NCBI GenBank assembly: GCA_963978895.1
Contig: OZ022244.1
Location: forward strand, 32,513,432-32,577,431
DNA from: Erpobdella octoculata
Lineage: Eukaryota > Annelida > Clitellata > Hirudinida > Erpobdellidae
Length of the DNA stretch: 64,000 nucleotides
Reading direction: 5' to 3'
The position numbers and the translations under genes were made by a program. Positions 24,360 to 37,900 of the stretch are shown here, piece by piece (position 1 is the stretch's first letter; every line of letters starts with the position of its first letter). The notes under the pieces are model-generated. The model was not told the origin of the DNA and made no database searches. It saw only the letters and a list, made by a program, of their open reading frames with translations.

Positions 24360-26587
24360 ATGATGTTTAATAATATATGTTTAGTAGTTTTTGTTCTGTT
24401 TGCCATAACACTTGTTCTGGCTACTTTGACAAAGTCAGCAGGTAAGAAGAAATTGATAAAAACTTTTCTAATTAATTAAGCTGCTTGTAGAAAAATAATT
24501 AATTCTTTTAAAGAAAATCAGAACTAATTATGAGTATGAGAATTAATTCAGCTGTTTGTAGAAAAATAATTAATTTTTATAAATACATTTTTTTTTAAGA
24601 AAATCAGAACGAAATATTAATAGTCGTCTCGAGTTCGTCGAATGTTTTCCACCGGAGACGAGCTGAGTTGTTGAGAAGAAATATTTACAAACAGCACGAA
24701 GAAAATACGCGAGTAAATATTTTTTTTTTATTGATTATCGATTTATTGAAAAATAAAAAATCTAAACGTCTAATTTACCTGCCGTGGAAAATTTAATTTG
24801 TTACCGAAGAAAAATCATGACTAAATTTAATAATTAAAAAATCTAAGCAATATTTGGATCAAAGTTGATTTTCAACTGGTACTTGTTGAAACAAATGCTC
24901 ATTGGAAATCTCATAGTTTTGGTTCTTGAATTATTTTGTGTCTCTTTAGTGTGTTGATGGGGGAAGGGTGTAAGGAAAAGATTTTAATGTGTTAACTGTT
25001 TGTAATTTCTGAATATTCAATCGTAGAAGTAATGTTGTTTTTCTATCGAAATCGAATCAGGATGGTGTAATAGAAGATTACATGTCTATAAATATTTACT
25101 GTCGTAATTTCATTTCTCAATTCTTTATTGAAAAAGTTCTATTTTAAACAACATTTATGAATCAGCTAGAAGCATTGGAGTTTTGAGTCTCAGATACATC
25201 TGACGTCTATGCCCCCCTTTGTTACGCCCCCCCCCCCCGGTATAAACCAGTGATGAAGGCTCTGAAGTTTTGTGAGAAACATAGAGCCACTTTTTTAAAT
25301 AAACTTTTCGTAACTTTTGTATGAAAAGCTGAAGCGTATACGAAATTTTGTCTGCTCTATAAGTGTAATTTTTTTTATAATTTAAAAAATCTATTTTTAA
25401 CTCGAATTTGTTTATAAAATAAAAGTGATTATAATTTTTTTTAATTCAATTATGTTATTTAACCCTGTTAAAATAATTAAAAAGTTAAACAAAACCATCT
25501 TTTCATGGCTATTAATCAATTAAGTTCAGTTTTTTCCCCCCAAGTTCTTCCGAACGAACTTTTCTATATGCCAAGTCGTCCTGTTAAGTGAAATCGCTGT
25601 TTTGATTGATTACAGCTATACAAGCCACAGGTGTTGCTGCTACCTGAAACCTTTCCAGAGGTCGTTGGTTCATGGACCATATTGCCAATTATGTCCAGGT
25701 GAGTTATCTTCCGACAAAAAAAAACTGTTTTTATTTATTTTGATTATTATTTTAATTTTTAATCATAATAATTTATTTGTATTTATTTATTTTAATTTAT
25801 TAAAAAAAACTTTTTATTCAGATTTTGTTATGTTTTTATTTTTTTTATATTTTCGGGCAGATTGGTGGACGAGTGTCTGACGTGCAAAGTCGTAATATTC
25901 TGCGATGATAATGTCGAAATAAACTTGACCGTTCTCGACAAAGTTTTCAAGAAGTTAGATCTTGACAAGGTTTACATATATATATAGATATATATTTATT
26001 AGTGATCTACATGTATATATAGATATATATTTATTAGTGATCTACATGTATATATAGATATATATTTATTAGTGATGTTTTAAACATTTTAAAAAAGTGT
26101 AAACAGACTACTAGAAAGTTAGTTTCGGTTAAATGGCGTTTGTATTTCAATAGAGCATGTTTATCTGAATATATTGAGCCAATTTACTGTTAATATATAT
26201 TTATATATGTGTATATATTTAAATATATATTTATAAATCACTATTTATGTAGAAATGACAGGGAGGAGTATAAGTAATAAAACTTGATTGAGTGATTTAA
26301 TATGGAGAAACGCTCAACCCTAGCATAGCGTGTAAAAGCGATGTTTCTAAAATAAGTGGTGGTGATGATGATGATGATATTAAATTTATACAGTTATAAT
26401 ACTAATAGCAAGGAATATAATAAGTTATTTTTGTTATTTACATTTTAAAGGATCAATTATTCGGTGGACGAACTCTGAAAGACAAAGATCCTACTGTCGT
26501 TCATCACTACAATTTCAAAAACGATCTTTCCTTCCAATATCCTGACTTCTCTTCTGGATTTTTCGTTTCGATGAGTTTGCTCAAAAA
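24360..26587 (+). pseudogene. B3GLCT 5' module 1 (exons 1-5, intact frame, no catalytic part)
   Basis: Exons 24360-24441, 24600-24712, 25616-25698, 25861-25969 and 26451-26587 match the first five exons of the B3GLCT at 36496-41835. They encode the signal peptide and most of the non-catalytic N-terminal domain. All splice sites and the frame are intact. It differs from the other modules at several residues, for example LVDECLTCK here against LADECETCK, and NTR against NAQ. The next downstream exon is a duplicated IMPACT exon; joining to it would give a stop within three codons. A useful product would need splicing about 12.5 kb ahead to exon 6 at 39083. It may be a pseudogene or an alternative 5' end. 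Confidence 0.85.
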
Positions 26588-26972
26588 GTGAGAGGTTTTT
26601 AAAATTTGAATGTTATTATAGTCCTGGTGATGATGATAACGATTATATTTAGGGTTGTGATGAAGATAACGATTATTTTTATAGCTGTGGTTATGATAAC
26701 GATTATTTTTATAATCATGATAAGGATTATATTCATGATAAGGATTATATTTATAGTCGTGGTGATGATAAATAATGATAATGATTGTATTTATAGTCGT
26801 GGTTATGATAATGATTATTTTTATAGTCGTGGTGATGATAACGATTATTTCAGTATTTATATTACTATTATTGTATTTCAGAATTTATATTAAAGATTTT
26901 TTGAAAACTATTAGCTATGTTATTAAAAAGTTATTTAAAGAGGAAATAATGTATCGATTAAATGATAATCAG

Positions 26973-27382
26973 ATCGTAGACGCAAGAAACGTGTTGGTGG
27001 TAGTGACCCGATGGTACGGCGGCATTCACCTCGGTCCCGATAGGTTCAAACACATCAACAACTGCACGAGAGATTTACTGGACAGGCACGGTTACATATC
27101 GGAAAAGGTAGCTCTAGCTGGTTCCTTTAATTGATTTGTTCTCAAATTAGTATTATATATAATATAATAGCCCACGTCTGTGTAAGACGTTTTTGCGTGA
27201 CAATTTGCTATCTATGGCAAATCTTGTGTTTTAATAATGAAGTAGAAATAATAAGGTTATAATGTTTTTCTGCATTTGAATTTTTTGTTTTACAGACTAA
27301 CAGTTCCAAGCACAGTACCAAGGGCGGCTCAGACGGTGCTCCTGCCAAGACGAAAGCCGCGCGAAAGAGCAAAAAACACTAG
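26973..27382 (+). pseudogene. IMPACT 3' fragment 1 (last two exons only)
   Basis: Exons 26973-27107 and 27296-27382 repeat IMPACT exons 10 and 11, with intact frame and splice sites but none of the nine upstream exons. It encodes only the end of the UPF0029 domain (VVVTRWYGGIHLGPDRFKHI region) and the basic tail. It is presumably not translated on its own, though it could be a cryptic terminal exon for transcripts starting upstream. Confidence 0.93.
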
Positions 27383-28436
27383 CAGCATATATCGACTGAT
27401 ACTTGTGCATGGAGTTTTTATTGTAATTATGTTATATAAATATATTATAAACAGCCTTATTTTGTTACGATGATGATTTTGTTGTTATTTTATTGTTGTT
27501 GATGTTTGTAATAAATCTATTTGAATATAAATGTGAGACTTTTTTCTCTTCTTTATCCTTTTGTAATTACTTCTGTTTTATGTCTACACGACACGATTTA
27601 TCAGTTGTTCAATAAAATAATGAATGTCTTCGGTAGATTGCCATCATTTTTCGTCATTCAAACTTCGCCAGTACAGCACATTTATCGATTATAAGTGTAA
27701 AAAGATTTAGCTTGTTTTCCTTATGAGTCCTGCGGTAGTGCAGTGCGAATTTCACACCAAAAAAAAGTTCTGCTCGCTGTGAACCGCCTCGCCCTACGCT
27801 CCTCCGACCGCCTCACCTTACGCTCCACCACTGAGCTATTAAATATCTTAACATGCAACCAAAGCTGCACTCTACACTCATCTACGTTAGCAAACCATTC
27901 TGGCATAAGACAAGAATTATTACGTCAATAACTCTCTAAACAGCTGACCTTTGTGGGATATCCTACTTTTAATAATAACTCATACTCAAATTGACTTTTT
28001 GTTTAATAGGTAGAATTGAAATGAAGTGTAAAAAAATTAGTTAACAACTGACAATTAAAAAATGATTAACACCACACGCTGCCAACGCAAACAATAACAT
28101 CTAATTATTTTTTTCTGATGAGTTATTGCTTTTTCACTTTTAAGTTTGTTGTGGTAGAAACGTGTTTTTGTGCGAAAAGCTGCATAGAATGCATGCGGCA
28201 ACTTAACCAGCCACATAATATATATATATAATATATTCCAATTATTCTATCGATACAATATGTGTGTTACCAACATGGCTGTGTGAATTATGACTCGCAT
28301 TTTAAAAAGAAAGTTTGAGATGTGTCAATCAATCAAGAAATCATAATAAAGTAGGCATGGCCATGATTGAGCAGAGGCTTTTTGACTACTTTTGCTTTTG
28401 AGTTAAACTACCGTTGTTGAATTTTGTGAGCTGATA

Positions 28437-30634
28437 ATGATGTTTAATAATATATGTTTAGTAGTTTTTGTTCTGTTTGCCATAGCACTTGTTCTGGCTA
28501 CTTTGACAAAGTCAGCAGGTAAGAAGAAATTGATAAAAACTTTTCTAATTAATTAAGCTGCTTGTAGAAAAATAATTAATTTTTTTAAAGAAAATCAGAA
28601 CTAATTATGAGTATGAGAATTAATTCAGCTGTTTGTAGAAAAATAATTAATTTTTATAAATACATTTTTTTTTTAAGAAAATCAGAACGAAATATTAATA
28701 GTCGTCTCGAGTTCGTCGAATGTTTTCCACCGGAGACGAGCTGAGTTGTTGAGAAGAAATATTTACAAACAGCACGAAGAAAATGCACAAGTAAATGTTT
28801 TTTTATTGATTATCGATTTATTGAAAAATAAAAAATCTAAACGTATAATTTACCTGCCGTGGAAAATTTAATTTGTTACCAAAGAAAAATCATGATTAAA
28901 TTTAATAATTAAAAAATCTAAGCAATATTTGGATCAAAGCTGATTTTCAACTGGTACTGGTTGAAACAAATGCTCATTGGAAATCTCATAGTTTTGGTTC
29001 TTGAATTATTTTGTCTCTCTACTTATTAATTTAGTGTGTTGATGGGGGAGGGGGGGGGGTAAGGAAAAGATTTTAATGTGTTAACTGTTTGTAATTTCTG
29101 AACATTCAATCGTAGAAGTAATGTTGTTTTCTACCAAAATTGAATCAGGATGAAATAATAGAAGATAGCATGTCTATAAATATTTATTGTTGTAATTTTG
29201 TTTCTCAATTCTCTATTAAAAAAAGTTCTGTTTTAAACAACATATATGAAACCAGCCAGAGGTATTGGAGTTTTGATGTTCAGAAACATCTGACCCCCAT
29301 GCCCCCCTTTTGTTACGCCCCTGGTATAAACCAGTGATGAAAAGCTGAAGCATTTACAATATTTTGTCTGCTCTATAAGTGTAATTTTTTTATAATTTAA
29401 AAAATTTATTTTTAGCTCGAATTTGTTTATAAAATAAAAGTAATTATATTTAAAAAAAAATTAAATATGTTATTTAACTATGTGAAAATAATTACAAAGT
29501 TTAACAAAACCATCTTTTCATGGCTATTAATCAATTAAGTTCAGTTTTTTCCTCAAAGTTCTTCCGAACGAACTTTTCTATATGCCAAGTCGTGTTAAGT
29601 GAAATCGCTGTTTTGATTGATTACAGCTATACAAGCCACAGGTGTTGCTGCTACCTGAAACCTTTCCAGAGGTCGTTGGTTCATGGACCATATTGCCAAT
29701 TATGTCCAGGTTAGTTACCTTCCGGAAAAAAAAACTGTTTTTATTATTTTGATTATTATTTTAATTTTTAATCATATTAATTTATTTTTATTTATTTATT
29801 TTACTTTAATAAAAAAAAACTTTTTATTCAGATTTTGTTATATTTTTATTTTTTTTATATTTTCGGACAGATTGGCGGACGAGTGTGAGACGTGCAAAGT
29901 CGTAATATTCTGCGATGATAATGTCGAAATAAACTTGACCGTTCTCGACAAAGTTTTCAAGAAGTTAGATCTTGACAAGGTTTACATATATATATAGATA
30001 TATATTTATTAGTGATCTACATGTATATATAGATATATATTTATTAGTGATCTACATGTATATATAGATATATATTTATTAGTGATCTACATGTATATAT
30101 AGATATATATTTATTAGTGATGTTTTAAACATTTTAAAAAAGTGTAAACAGACTACTAGAAAGTTAGTTTCGGTTAAATGGCGTTCGTATTTCAATAGAG
30201 CATGTTTATCTGAATATATTGAGCCAATTTACTGTTAATATATATTTATATATATGTGTATATATTTACATATATATTTATAAATCACTATTTATGTAGA
30301 AATAAAAGGGAGGAGTATAAGTAATAAAACTTGATTGAGTGATTTAATATGGAGAAACGCTCAACCCTAGCATAGCGTGTAAAAGCGATGTTTCTAAAAT
30401 AAGTGGTGGTGATGATGATGATGATATTAAATTTATACAGTTATAATACTAATAGCAAGGAATATAATAAGTTATTTTTGTTATTTACATTTTAAAGGAT
30501 CAATTATTCGGTGGACGAACTCTGAAAGACAAAGATCCTACTGTCGTTCATCACTACAATTTCAAAAACGATCTTTCCTTCCAATATCCTGACTTCTCTT
30601 CTGGATTTTTCGTTTCGATGAGTTTGCTCAAAAA
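28437..30634 (+). pseudogene. B3GLCT 5' module 2 (exons 1-5)
   Basis: Copy of B3GLCT exons 1-5 with intact start, signal peptide and splice sites. Exon 1 starts at 28437 and exon 5 is 30498-30634. Its coding sequence is practically the same as module 3. It lacks the catalytic exons. Confidence 0.85.
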
Positions 30635-31019
30635 GTGAGAGGTTTTTAAAATTTGAATGTTATTATAGTCCTGGTGATGATGATAACGATTATATTTAGG
30701 GTTGTGATGAAGATAACGATTATTTTTATAGCTGTGGTTATGATAACGATTATTTTTATAATCATGATAAGGATTATATTCATGATAAGGATTATATTTA
30801 TAGTCGTGGTGATGATAAATAATGATAATGATTGTATTTATAGTCGTGGTTATGATAATGATTATTTTTATAGTCGTGGTGATGATAACGATTATTTCAG
30901 TATTTATATTACTATTATTGTATTTCAGAATTTATATTAAAGATTTTTTGAAAACTATTAGCTATGTTATTAAAAAGTTATTTAAAGAGGAAATAATGTA
31001 TCGATTAAATGATAATCAG

Positions 31020-31429
31020 ATCGTAGACGCAAGAAACGTGTTGGTGGTAGTGACCCGATGGTACGGCGGCATTCACCTCGGTCCCGATAGGTTCAAACAC
31101 ATCAACAACTGCACGAGAGATTTACTGGACAGGCACGGTTACATATCGGAAAAGGTAGCTCTAGCTGGTTCCTTCAATTGATTTGTTCTCAAATTAGTAT
31201 TATATATAATATAATAGCCCACGTCTGTGTAAGACGTTTTTGCGTGACAATTTGCTATCTATGGCAAATCTTGTGTTTTAATAATGAAGTAGAAATAATA
31301 AGGTTATAATGTTTTTCTGCATTTGAATTTTTTGTTTTACAGACTAACAGTTCCAAGCACAGTACCAAGGGCGGCTCAGACGGTGCTCCTGCCAAGACGA
31401 AAGCCGCGCGAAAGAGCAAAAAACACTAG
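31020..31429 (+). pseudogene. IMPACT 3' fragment 2 (last two exons only)
   Basis: Exons 31020-31154 and 31343-31429, the third occurrence of IMPACT exons 10 and 11. Frame intact, no upstream exons. Confidence 0.93.
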
Positions 31430-32483
31430 CAGCATATATCGACTGATACTTGTGCATGGAGTTTTTATTGTAATTATGTTATATAAATATATTATAAACA
31501 GCCTTATTTTGTTACGATGATGATTTTGTTGTTATTTTATTGTTGTTGATGTTTGTAATAAATCTATTTGAATATAAATGTGAGACTTTTTTCTCTTCTT
31601 TATCCTTTTGTAATTACTTCTGTTTTATGTCTACACGACACGATTTATCAGTTGTTCAATAAAATAATGAATGTCTTCGGTAGATTGCCATCATTTTTCG
31701 TCATTCAAACTTCGCCAGTACAGCACATTTATCGATTATAAGTGTAAAAAGATTTAGCTTGTTTTCCTTATGAGTCCTGCGGTAGTGCAGTGCGAATTTC
31801 ACACCAAAAAAAAGTTCTGCTCGCTGTGAACCGCCTCGCCCTACGCTCCTCCGACCGCCTCACCTTACGCTCCACCACTGAGCTATTAAATATCTTAACA
31901 TGCAACCAAAGCTGCACTCTACACTCATCTACGTTAGCAAACCATTCTGGCATAAGACAAGAATTATTACGTCAATAACTCTCTAAACAGCTGACCTTTG
32001 TGGGATATCCTACTTTTAATAATAACTCATACTCAAATTGACTTTTTGTTTAATAGGTAGAATTGAAATGAAGTGTAAAAAAATTAGTTAACAACTGACA
32101 ATTAAAAAATGATTAACACCACACGCTGCCAACGCAAACAATAACATCTAATTATTTTTTTCTGATGAGTTATTGCTTTTTCACTTTTAAGTTTGTTGTG
32201 GTAGAAACGTGTTTTTGTGCGAAAAGCTGCATAGAATGCATGCGGCAACTTAACCAGCCACATAATATATATATATAATATATTCCAATTATTCTATCGA
32301 TACAATATGTGTGTTACCAACATGGCTGTGTGAATTATGACTCGCATTTTAAAAAGAAAGTTTGAGATGTGTCAATCAATCAAGAAATCATAATAAAGTA
32401 GGCATGGCCATGATTGAGCAGAGGCTTTTTGACTACTTTTGCTTTTGAGTTAAACTACCGTTGTTGAATTTTGTGAGCTGATA

Positions 32484-34646
32484 ATGATGTTTAATAATAT
32501 ATGTTTAGTAGTTTTTGTTCTGTTTGCCATAGCACTTGTTCTGGCTACTTTGACAAAGTCAGCAGGTAAGAAGAAATTGATAAAAACTTTTCTAATTAAT
32601 TAAGCTGCTTGTAGAAAAATAATTAATTTTTTTAAAGAAAATCAGAACTAATTATGAGTATGAGAATTAATTCAGCTGTTTGTAGAAAAATAATTAATTT
32701 TTATAAATACATTTTTTTTTTAAGAAAATCAGAACGAAATATTAATAGTCGTCTCGAGTTCGTCGAATGTTTTCCACCGGAGACGAGCTGAGTTGTTGAG
32801 AAGAAATATTTACAAACAGCACGAAGAAAATGCACAAGTAAATGTTTTTTTATTGATTATCGATTTATTGAAAAATAAAAAATCTAAACGTATAATTTAC
32901 CTGCCGTGGAAAATTTAATTTGTTACCAAAGAAAAATCATGATTAAATTTAATAATTAAAAAATCTAAGCAATATTTGGATCAAAGCTGATTTTCAACTG
33001 GTACTGGTTGAAACAAATGCTCATTGGAAATCTCATAGTTTTGGTTCTTGAATTATTTTGTCTCTCTACTTATTAATTTAGTGTGTTGATGGGGGAGAGG
33101 GGGGGGTAAGGAAAAGATTTTAATGTGTTAACTGTTTGTAATTTCTGAACATTCAATCGTAGAAGTAATGTTGTTTTCTACCAAAATTGAATCAGGATGA
33201 AATAATAGAAGATAGCATGTCTATAAATATTTATTGTTGTAATTTTGTTTCTCAATTCTCTATTAAAAAAAGTTCTGTTTTAAACAACATATATGAAACC
33301 AGCCAGAGGTATTGGAGTTTTGATGTTCAGAAACATCTGACCCCCATGCCCCCCTTTTGTTACGCCCCTGGTATAAACCAGTGATGAAAAGCTGAAGCAT
33401 TTACAATATTTTGTCTGCTCTATAAGTGTAATTTTTTTATAATTTAAAAAATTTATTTTTAGCTCGAATTTGTTTATAAAATAAAAGTAATTATATTTAA
33501 AAAAAAATTAAATATGTTATTTAACTATGTGAAAATAATTACAAAGTTTAACAAAACCATCTTTTCATGGCTATTAATCAATTAAGTTCAGTTTTTTCCT
33601 CAAAGTTCTTCCGAACGAACTTTTCTATATGCCAAGTCGTGTTAAGTGAAATCGCTGTTTTGATTGATTACAGCTATACAAGCCACAGGTGTTGCTGCTA
33701 CCTGAAACCTTTCCAGAGGTCGTTGGTTCATGGACCATATTGCCAATTATGTCCAGGTTAGTTACCTTCCGGAAAAAAAAACTGTTTTTATTATTTTGAT
33801 TATTATTTTAATTTTTAATCATATTAATTTATTTTTATTTATTTATTTTACTTTAATAAAAAAAAACTTTTTATTCAGATTTTGTTATATTTTTATTTTT
33901 TTTATATTTTCGGACAGATTGGCGGACGAGTGTGAGACGTGCAAAGTCGTAATATTCTGCGATGATAATGTCGAAATAAACTTGACCGTTCTCGACAAAG
34001 TTTTCAAGAAGTTAGATCTTGACAAGGTTTACATATATATATAGATATATATTTATTAGTGATCTACATGTATATATAGATATATATTTATTAGTGATCT
34101 ACATGTATATATAGATATATATTTATTAGTGATGTTTTAAACATTTTAAAAAAGTGTAAACAGACTACTAGAAAGTTAGTTTCGGTTAAATGGCGTTCGT
34201 ATTTCAATAGAGCATGTTTATCTGAATATATTGAGCCAATTTACTGTTAATATATATTTATATATATGTGTATATATTTACATATATATTTATAAATCAC
34301 TATTTATGTAGAAATAAAAGGGAGGAGTATAAGTAATAAAACTTGATTGAGTGATTTAATATGGAGAAACGCTCAACCCTAGCATAGCGTGTAAAAGCGA
34401 TGTTTCTAAAATAAGTGGTGGTGATGATGATGATGATATTAAATTTATACAGTTATAATACTAATAGCAAGGAATATAATAAGTTATTTTTGTTATTTAC
34501 ATTTTAAAGGATCAATTATTCGGTGGACGAACTCTGAAAGACAAAGATCCTACTGTCGTTCATCACTACAATTTCAAAAACGATCTTTCCTTCCAATATC
34601 CTGACTTCTCTTCTGGATTTTTCGTTTCGATGAGTTTGCTCAAAAA
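32484..34646 (+). pseudogene. B3GLCT 5' module 3 (exons 1-5)
   Basis: Third copy of B3GLCT exons 1-5 with intact start and splice sites. Exon 1 starts at 32484 and exon 5 is 34510-34646. No catalytic exons follow before the next IMPACT fragment. Confidence 0.85.
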
Positions 34647-34909
34647 GTGAGAGGTTTTTAAAATTTGAATGTTATTATAGTCCTGGTGATGATGATAACG
34701 ATTATATTTAGGGTTGTGATGAAGATAACGATTATTTTTATAGCTGTGGTTATGATAACGATTATTTTTATAATCATGATAAGGATTATATTCATGATAA
34801 GGATTATATTTATAGTCGTGGTGATGATAAATAATGATAATGATTGTATTTATAGTCGTGGTTATGATAATGATTATTTTTATAGTCGTGGTGATGATAA
34901 CGATTATTT

Positions 34910-37900
34910 CAGTATTTATATTACTATTATTGTATTTCAGAATTTATATTAAAGATTTTTTGAAAACTATTAGCTATGTTATTAAAAAGTTATTTAAAGA
35001 GGAAATAATGTATCGATTAAATGATAATCAGATCGTAGACGCAAGAAACGTGTTGGTGGTAGTGACCCGATGGTACGGCGGCATTCACCTCGGTCCCGAT
35101 AGGTTCAAACACATCAACAACTGCACGAGAGATTTACTGGACAGGCACGGTTACATATCGGAAAAGGTAGCTCTAGCTGGTTCCTTCAATTGATTTGTTC
35201 TCAAATTAGTATTATATATAATATAATAGCCCACGTCTGTGTAAGACGTTTTTGCGTGACAATTTGCTATCTATGGCAAATCTTGTGTTTTAATAATGAA
35301 GTAGAAATAATAAGGTTATAATGTTTTTCTGCATTTGAATTTTTTGTTTTACAGACTAACAGTTCCAAGCACAGTACCAAGGGCGGCTCAGACGGTGCTC
35401 CTGCCAAGACGAAAGCCGCGCGAAAGAGCAAAAAACACTAGCAGCATATATCGACTGATACTTGTGCATGGAGTTTTTATTGTAATTATGTTATATAAAT
35501 ATATTATAAACAGCCTTATTTTGTTACGATGATGATTTTGTTGTTATTTTATTGTTGTTGATGTTTGTAATAAATCTATTTGAATATAAATGTGAGACTT
35601 TTTTCTCTTCTTTATCCTTTTGTAATTACTTCTGTTTTATGTCTACACGACACGATTTATCAGTTGTTCAATAAAATAATGAATGTCTTCGGTAGATTGC
35701 CATCATTTTTCGTCATTCAAACTTCGCCAGTACAGCACATTTATCGATTATAAGTGTAAAAAGATTTAGCTTGTTTTCCTTATGAGTCCTGCGGTAGTGC
35801 AGTGCGAATTTCACACCAAAAAAAAGTTCTGCTCGCTGTGAACCGCCTCGCCCTACGCTCCTCCGACCGCCTCACCTTACGCTCCACCACTGAGCTATTA
35901 AATATCTTAACATGCAACCAAAGCTGCACTCTACACTCATCTACGTTAGCAAACCATTCTGGCATAAGACAAGAATTATTACGTCAATAACTCTCTAAAC
36001 AGCTGACCTTTGTGGGATATCCTACTTTTAATAATAACTCATACTCAAATTGACTTTTTGTTTAATAGGTAGAATTGAAATGAAGTGTAAAAAAATTAGT
36101 TAACAACTGACAATTAAAAAATGATTAACACCACACGCTGCCAACGCAAACAATAACATCTAATTATTTTTTTCTGATGAGTTATTGCTTTTTCACTTTT
36201 AAGTTTGTTGTGGTAGAAACGTGTTTTTGTGCGAAAAGCTGCATAGAATGCATGCGGCAACTTAACCAGCCACATAATATATATATATAATATATTCCAA
36301 TTATTCTATCGATACAATATGTGTGTTACCAACATGGCTGTGTGAATTATGACTCGCATTTTAAAAAGAAAGTTTGAGATGTGTCAATCAATCAAGAAAT
36401 CATAATAAAGTAGGCATGGCCATGATTGAGCAGAGGCTTTTTGACTACTTTTGCTTTTGAGTTAAACTACCGTTGTTGAATTTTGTGAGCTGATAATGAT
36501 GTTTAATAATATATGTTTAGTAGTTTTTGTTCTGTTTGCCATAGCACTTGTTCTGGCTACTTTGACAAAGTCAGCAGGTAAGAAGAAATTGATAAAAACT
36601 TTTCTAATTAATTAAGCTGCTTGTAGAAAAATAATTAATTTTTTTAAAGAAAATCAGAACTAATTATGAGTATGAGAATTAATTCAGCTGTTTGTAGAAA
36701 AATAATTAATTTTTATAAATACATTTTTTTTTTAAGAAAATCAGAACGAAATATTAATAGTCGTCTCGAGTTCGTCGAATGTTTTCCACCGGAGACGAGC
36801 TGAGTTGTTGAGAAGAAATATTTACAAACAGCACGAAGAAAATGCACAAGTAAATGTTTTTTTATTGATTATCGATTTATTGAAAAATAAAAAATCTAAA
36901 CGTATAATTTACCTGCCGTGGAAAATTTAATTTGTTACCAAAGAAAAATCATGATTAAATTTAATAATTAAAAAATCTAAGCAATATTTGGATCAAAGCT
37001 GATTTTCAACTGGTACTGGTTGAAACAAATGCTCATTGGAAATCTCATAGTTTTGGTTCTTGAATTATTTTGTCTCTCTACTTATTAATTTAGTGTGTTG
37101 ATGGGGGAGGGGGGGGGGTAAGGAAAAGATTTTAATGTGTTAACTGTTTGTAATTTCTGAACATTCAATCGTAGAAGTAATGTTGTTTTCTACCAAAATT
37201 GAATCAGGATGAAATAATAGAAGATAGCATGTCTATAAATATTTATTGTTGTAATTTTGTTTCTCAATTCTCTATTAAAAAAAGTTCTGTTTTAAACAAC
37301 ATATATGAAACCAGCCAGAGGTATTGGAGTTTTGATGTTCAGAAACATCTGACCCCCATGCCCCCCTTTTGTTACGCCCCTGGTATAAACCAGTGATGAA
37401 AAGCTGAAGCATTTACAATATTTTGTCTGCTCTATAAGTGTAATTTTTTTATAATTTAAAAAATTTATTTTTAGCTCGAATTTGTTTATAAAATAAAAGT
37501 AATTATATTTAAAAAAAAATTAAATATGTTATTTAACTATGTGAAAATAATTACAAAGTTTAACAAAACCATCTTTTCATGGCTATTAATCAATTAAGTT
37601 CAGTTTTTTCCTCAAAGTTCTTCCGAACGAACTTTTCTATATGCCAAGTCGTGTTAAGTGAAATCGCTGTTTTGATTGATTACAGCTATACAAGCCACAG
37701 GTGTTGCTGCTACCTGAAACCTTTCCAGAGGTCGTTGGTTCATGGACCATATTGCCAATTATGTCCAGGTTAGTTACCTTCCGGAAAAAAAAACTGTTTT
37801 TATTATTTTGATTATTATTTTAATTTTTAATCATATTAATTTATTTTTATTTATTTATTTTACTTTAATAAAAAAAAACTTTTTATTCAGATTTTGTTAT

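Larger units (their letters stand above)
22775..26850 (+). repeat. Tandem segmental duplication, unit 1 (4,076 bp)
   Basis: Runs from the IMPACT intron before its penultimate exon, through IMPACT's last two exons, the intergenic gap, and B3GLCT exons 1-5 into B3GLCT intron 5. It is the most diverged unit, with several amino-acid changes and an extra C-run near 25228. The 35-bp internal repeat in B3GLCT intron 4 (TATATAGATATATATTTATT plus spacer) has three copies here. Confidence 0.97.
26851..30897 (+). repeat. Tandem segmental duplication, unit 2 (4,047 bp)
   Basis: Nearly identical to units 3 and 4. It has four copies of the 35-bp repeat in the B3GLCT intron, which accounts for its 35-bp difference in length from unit 3. 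It begins at the junction where B3GLCT intron 5 sequence meets IMPACT intron sequence. Confidence 0.97.
30898..34909 (+). repeat. Tandem segmental duplication, unit 3 (4,012 bp)
   Basis: Nearly identical to unit 2 but with three copies of the 35-bp intron repeat instead of four, exactly explaining the length difference. A G-run near 33091 also differs (GGGGGAGAGG here). Confidence 0.97.
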
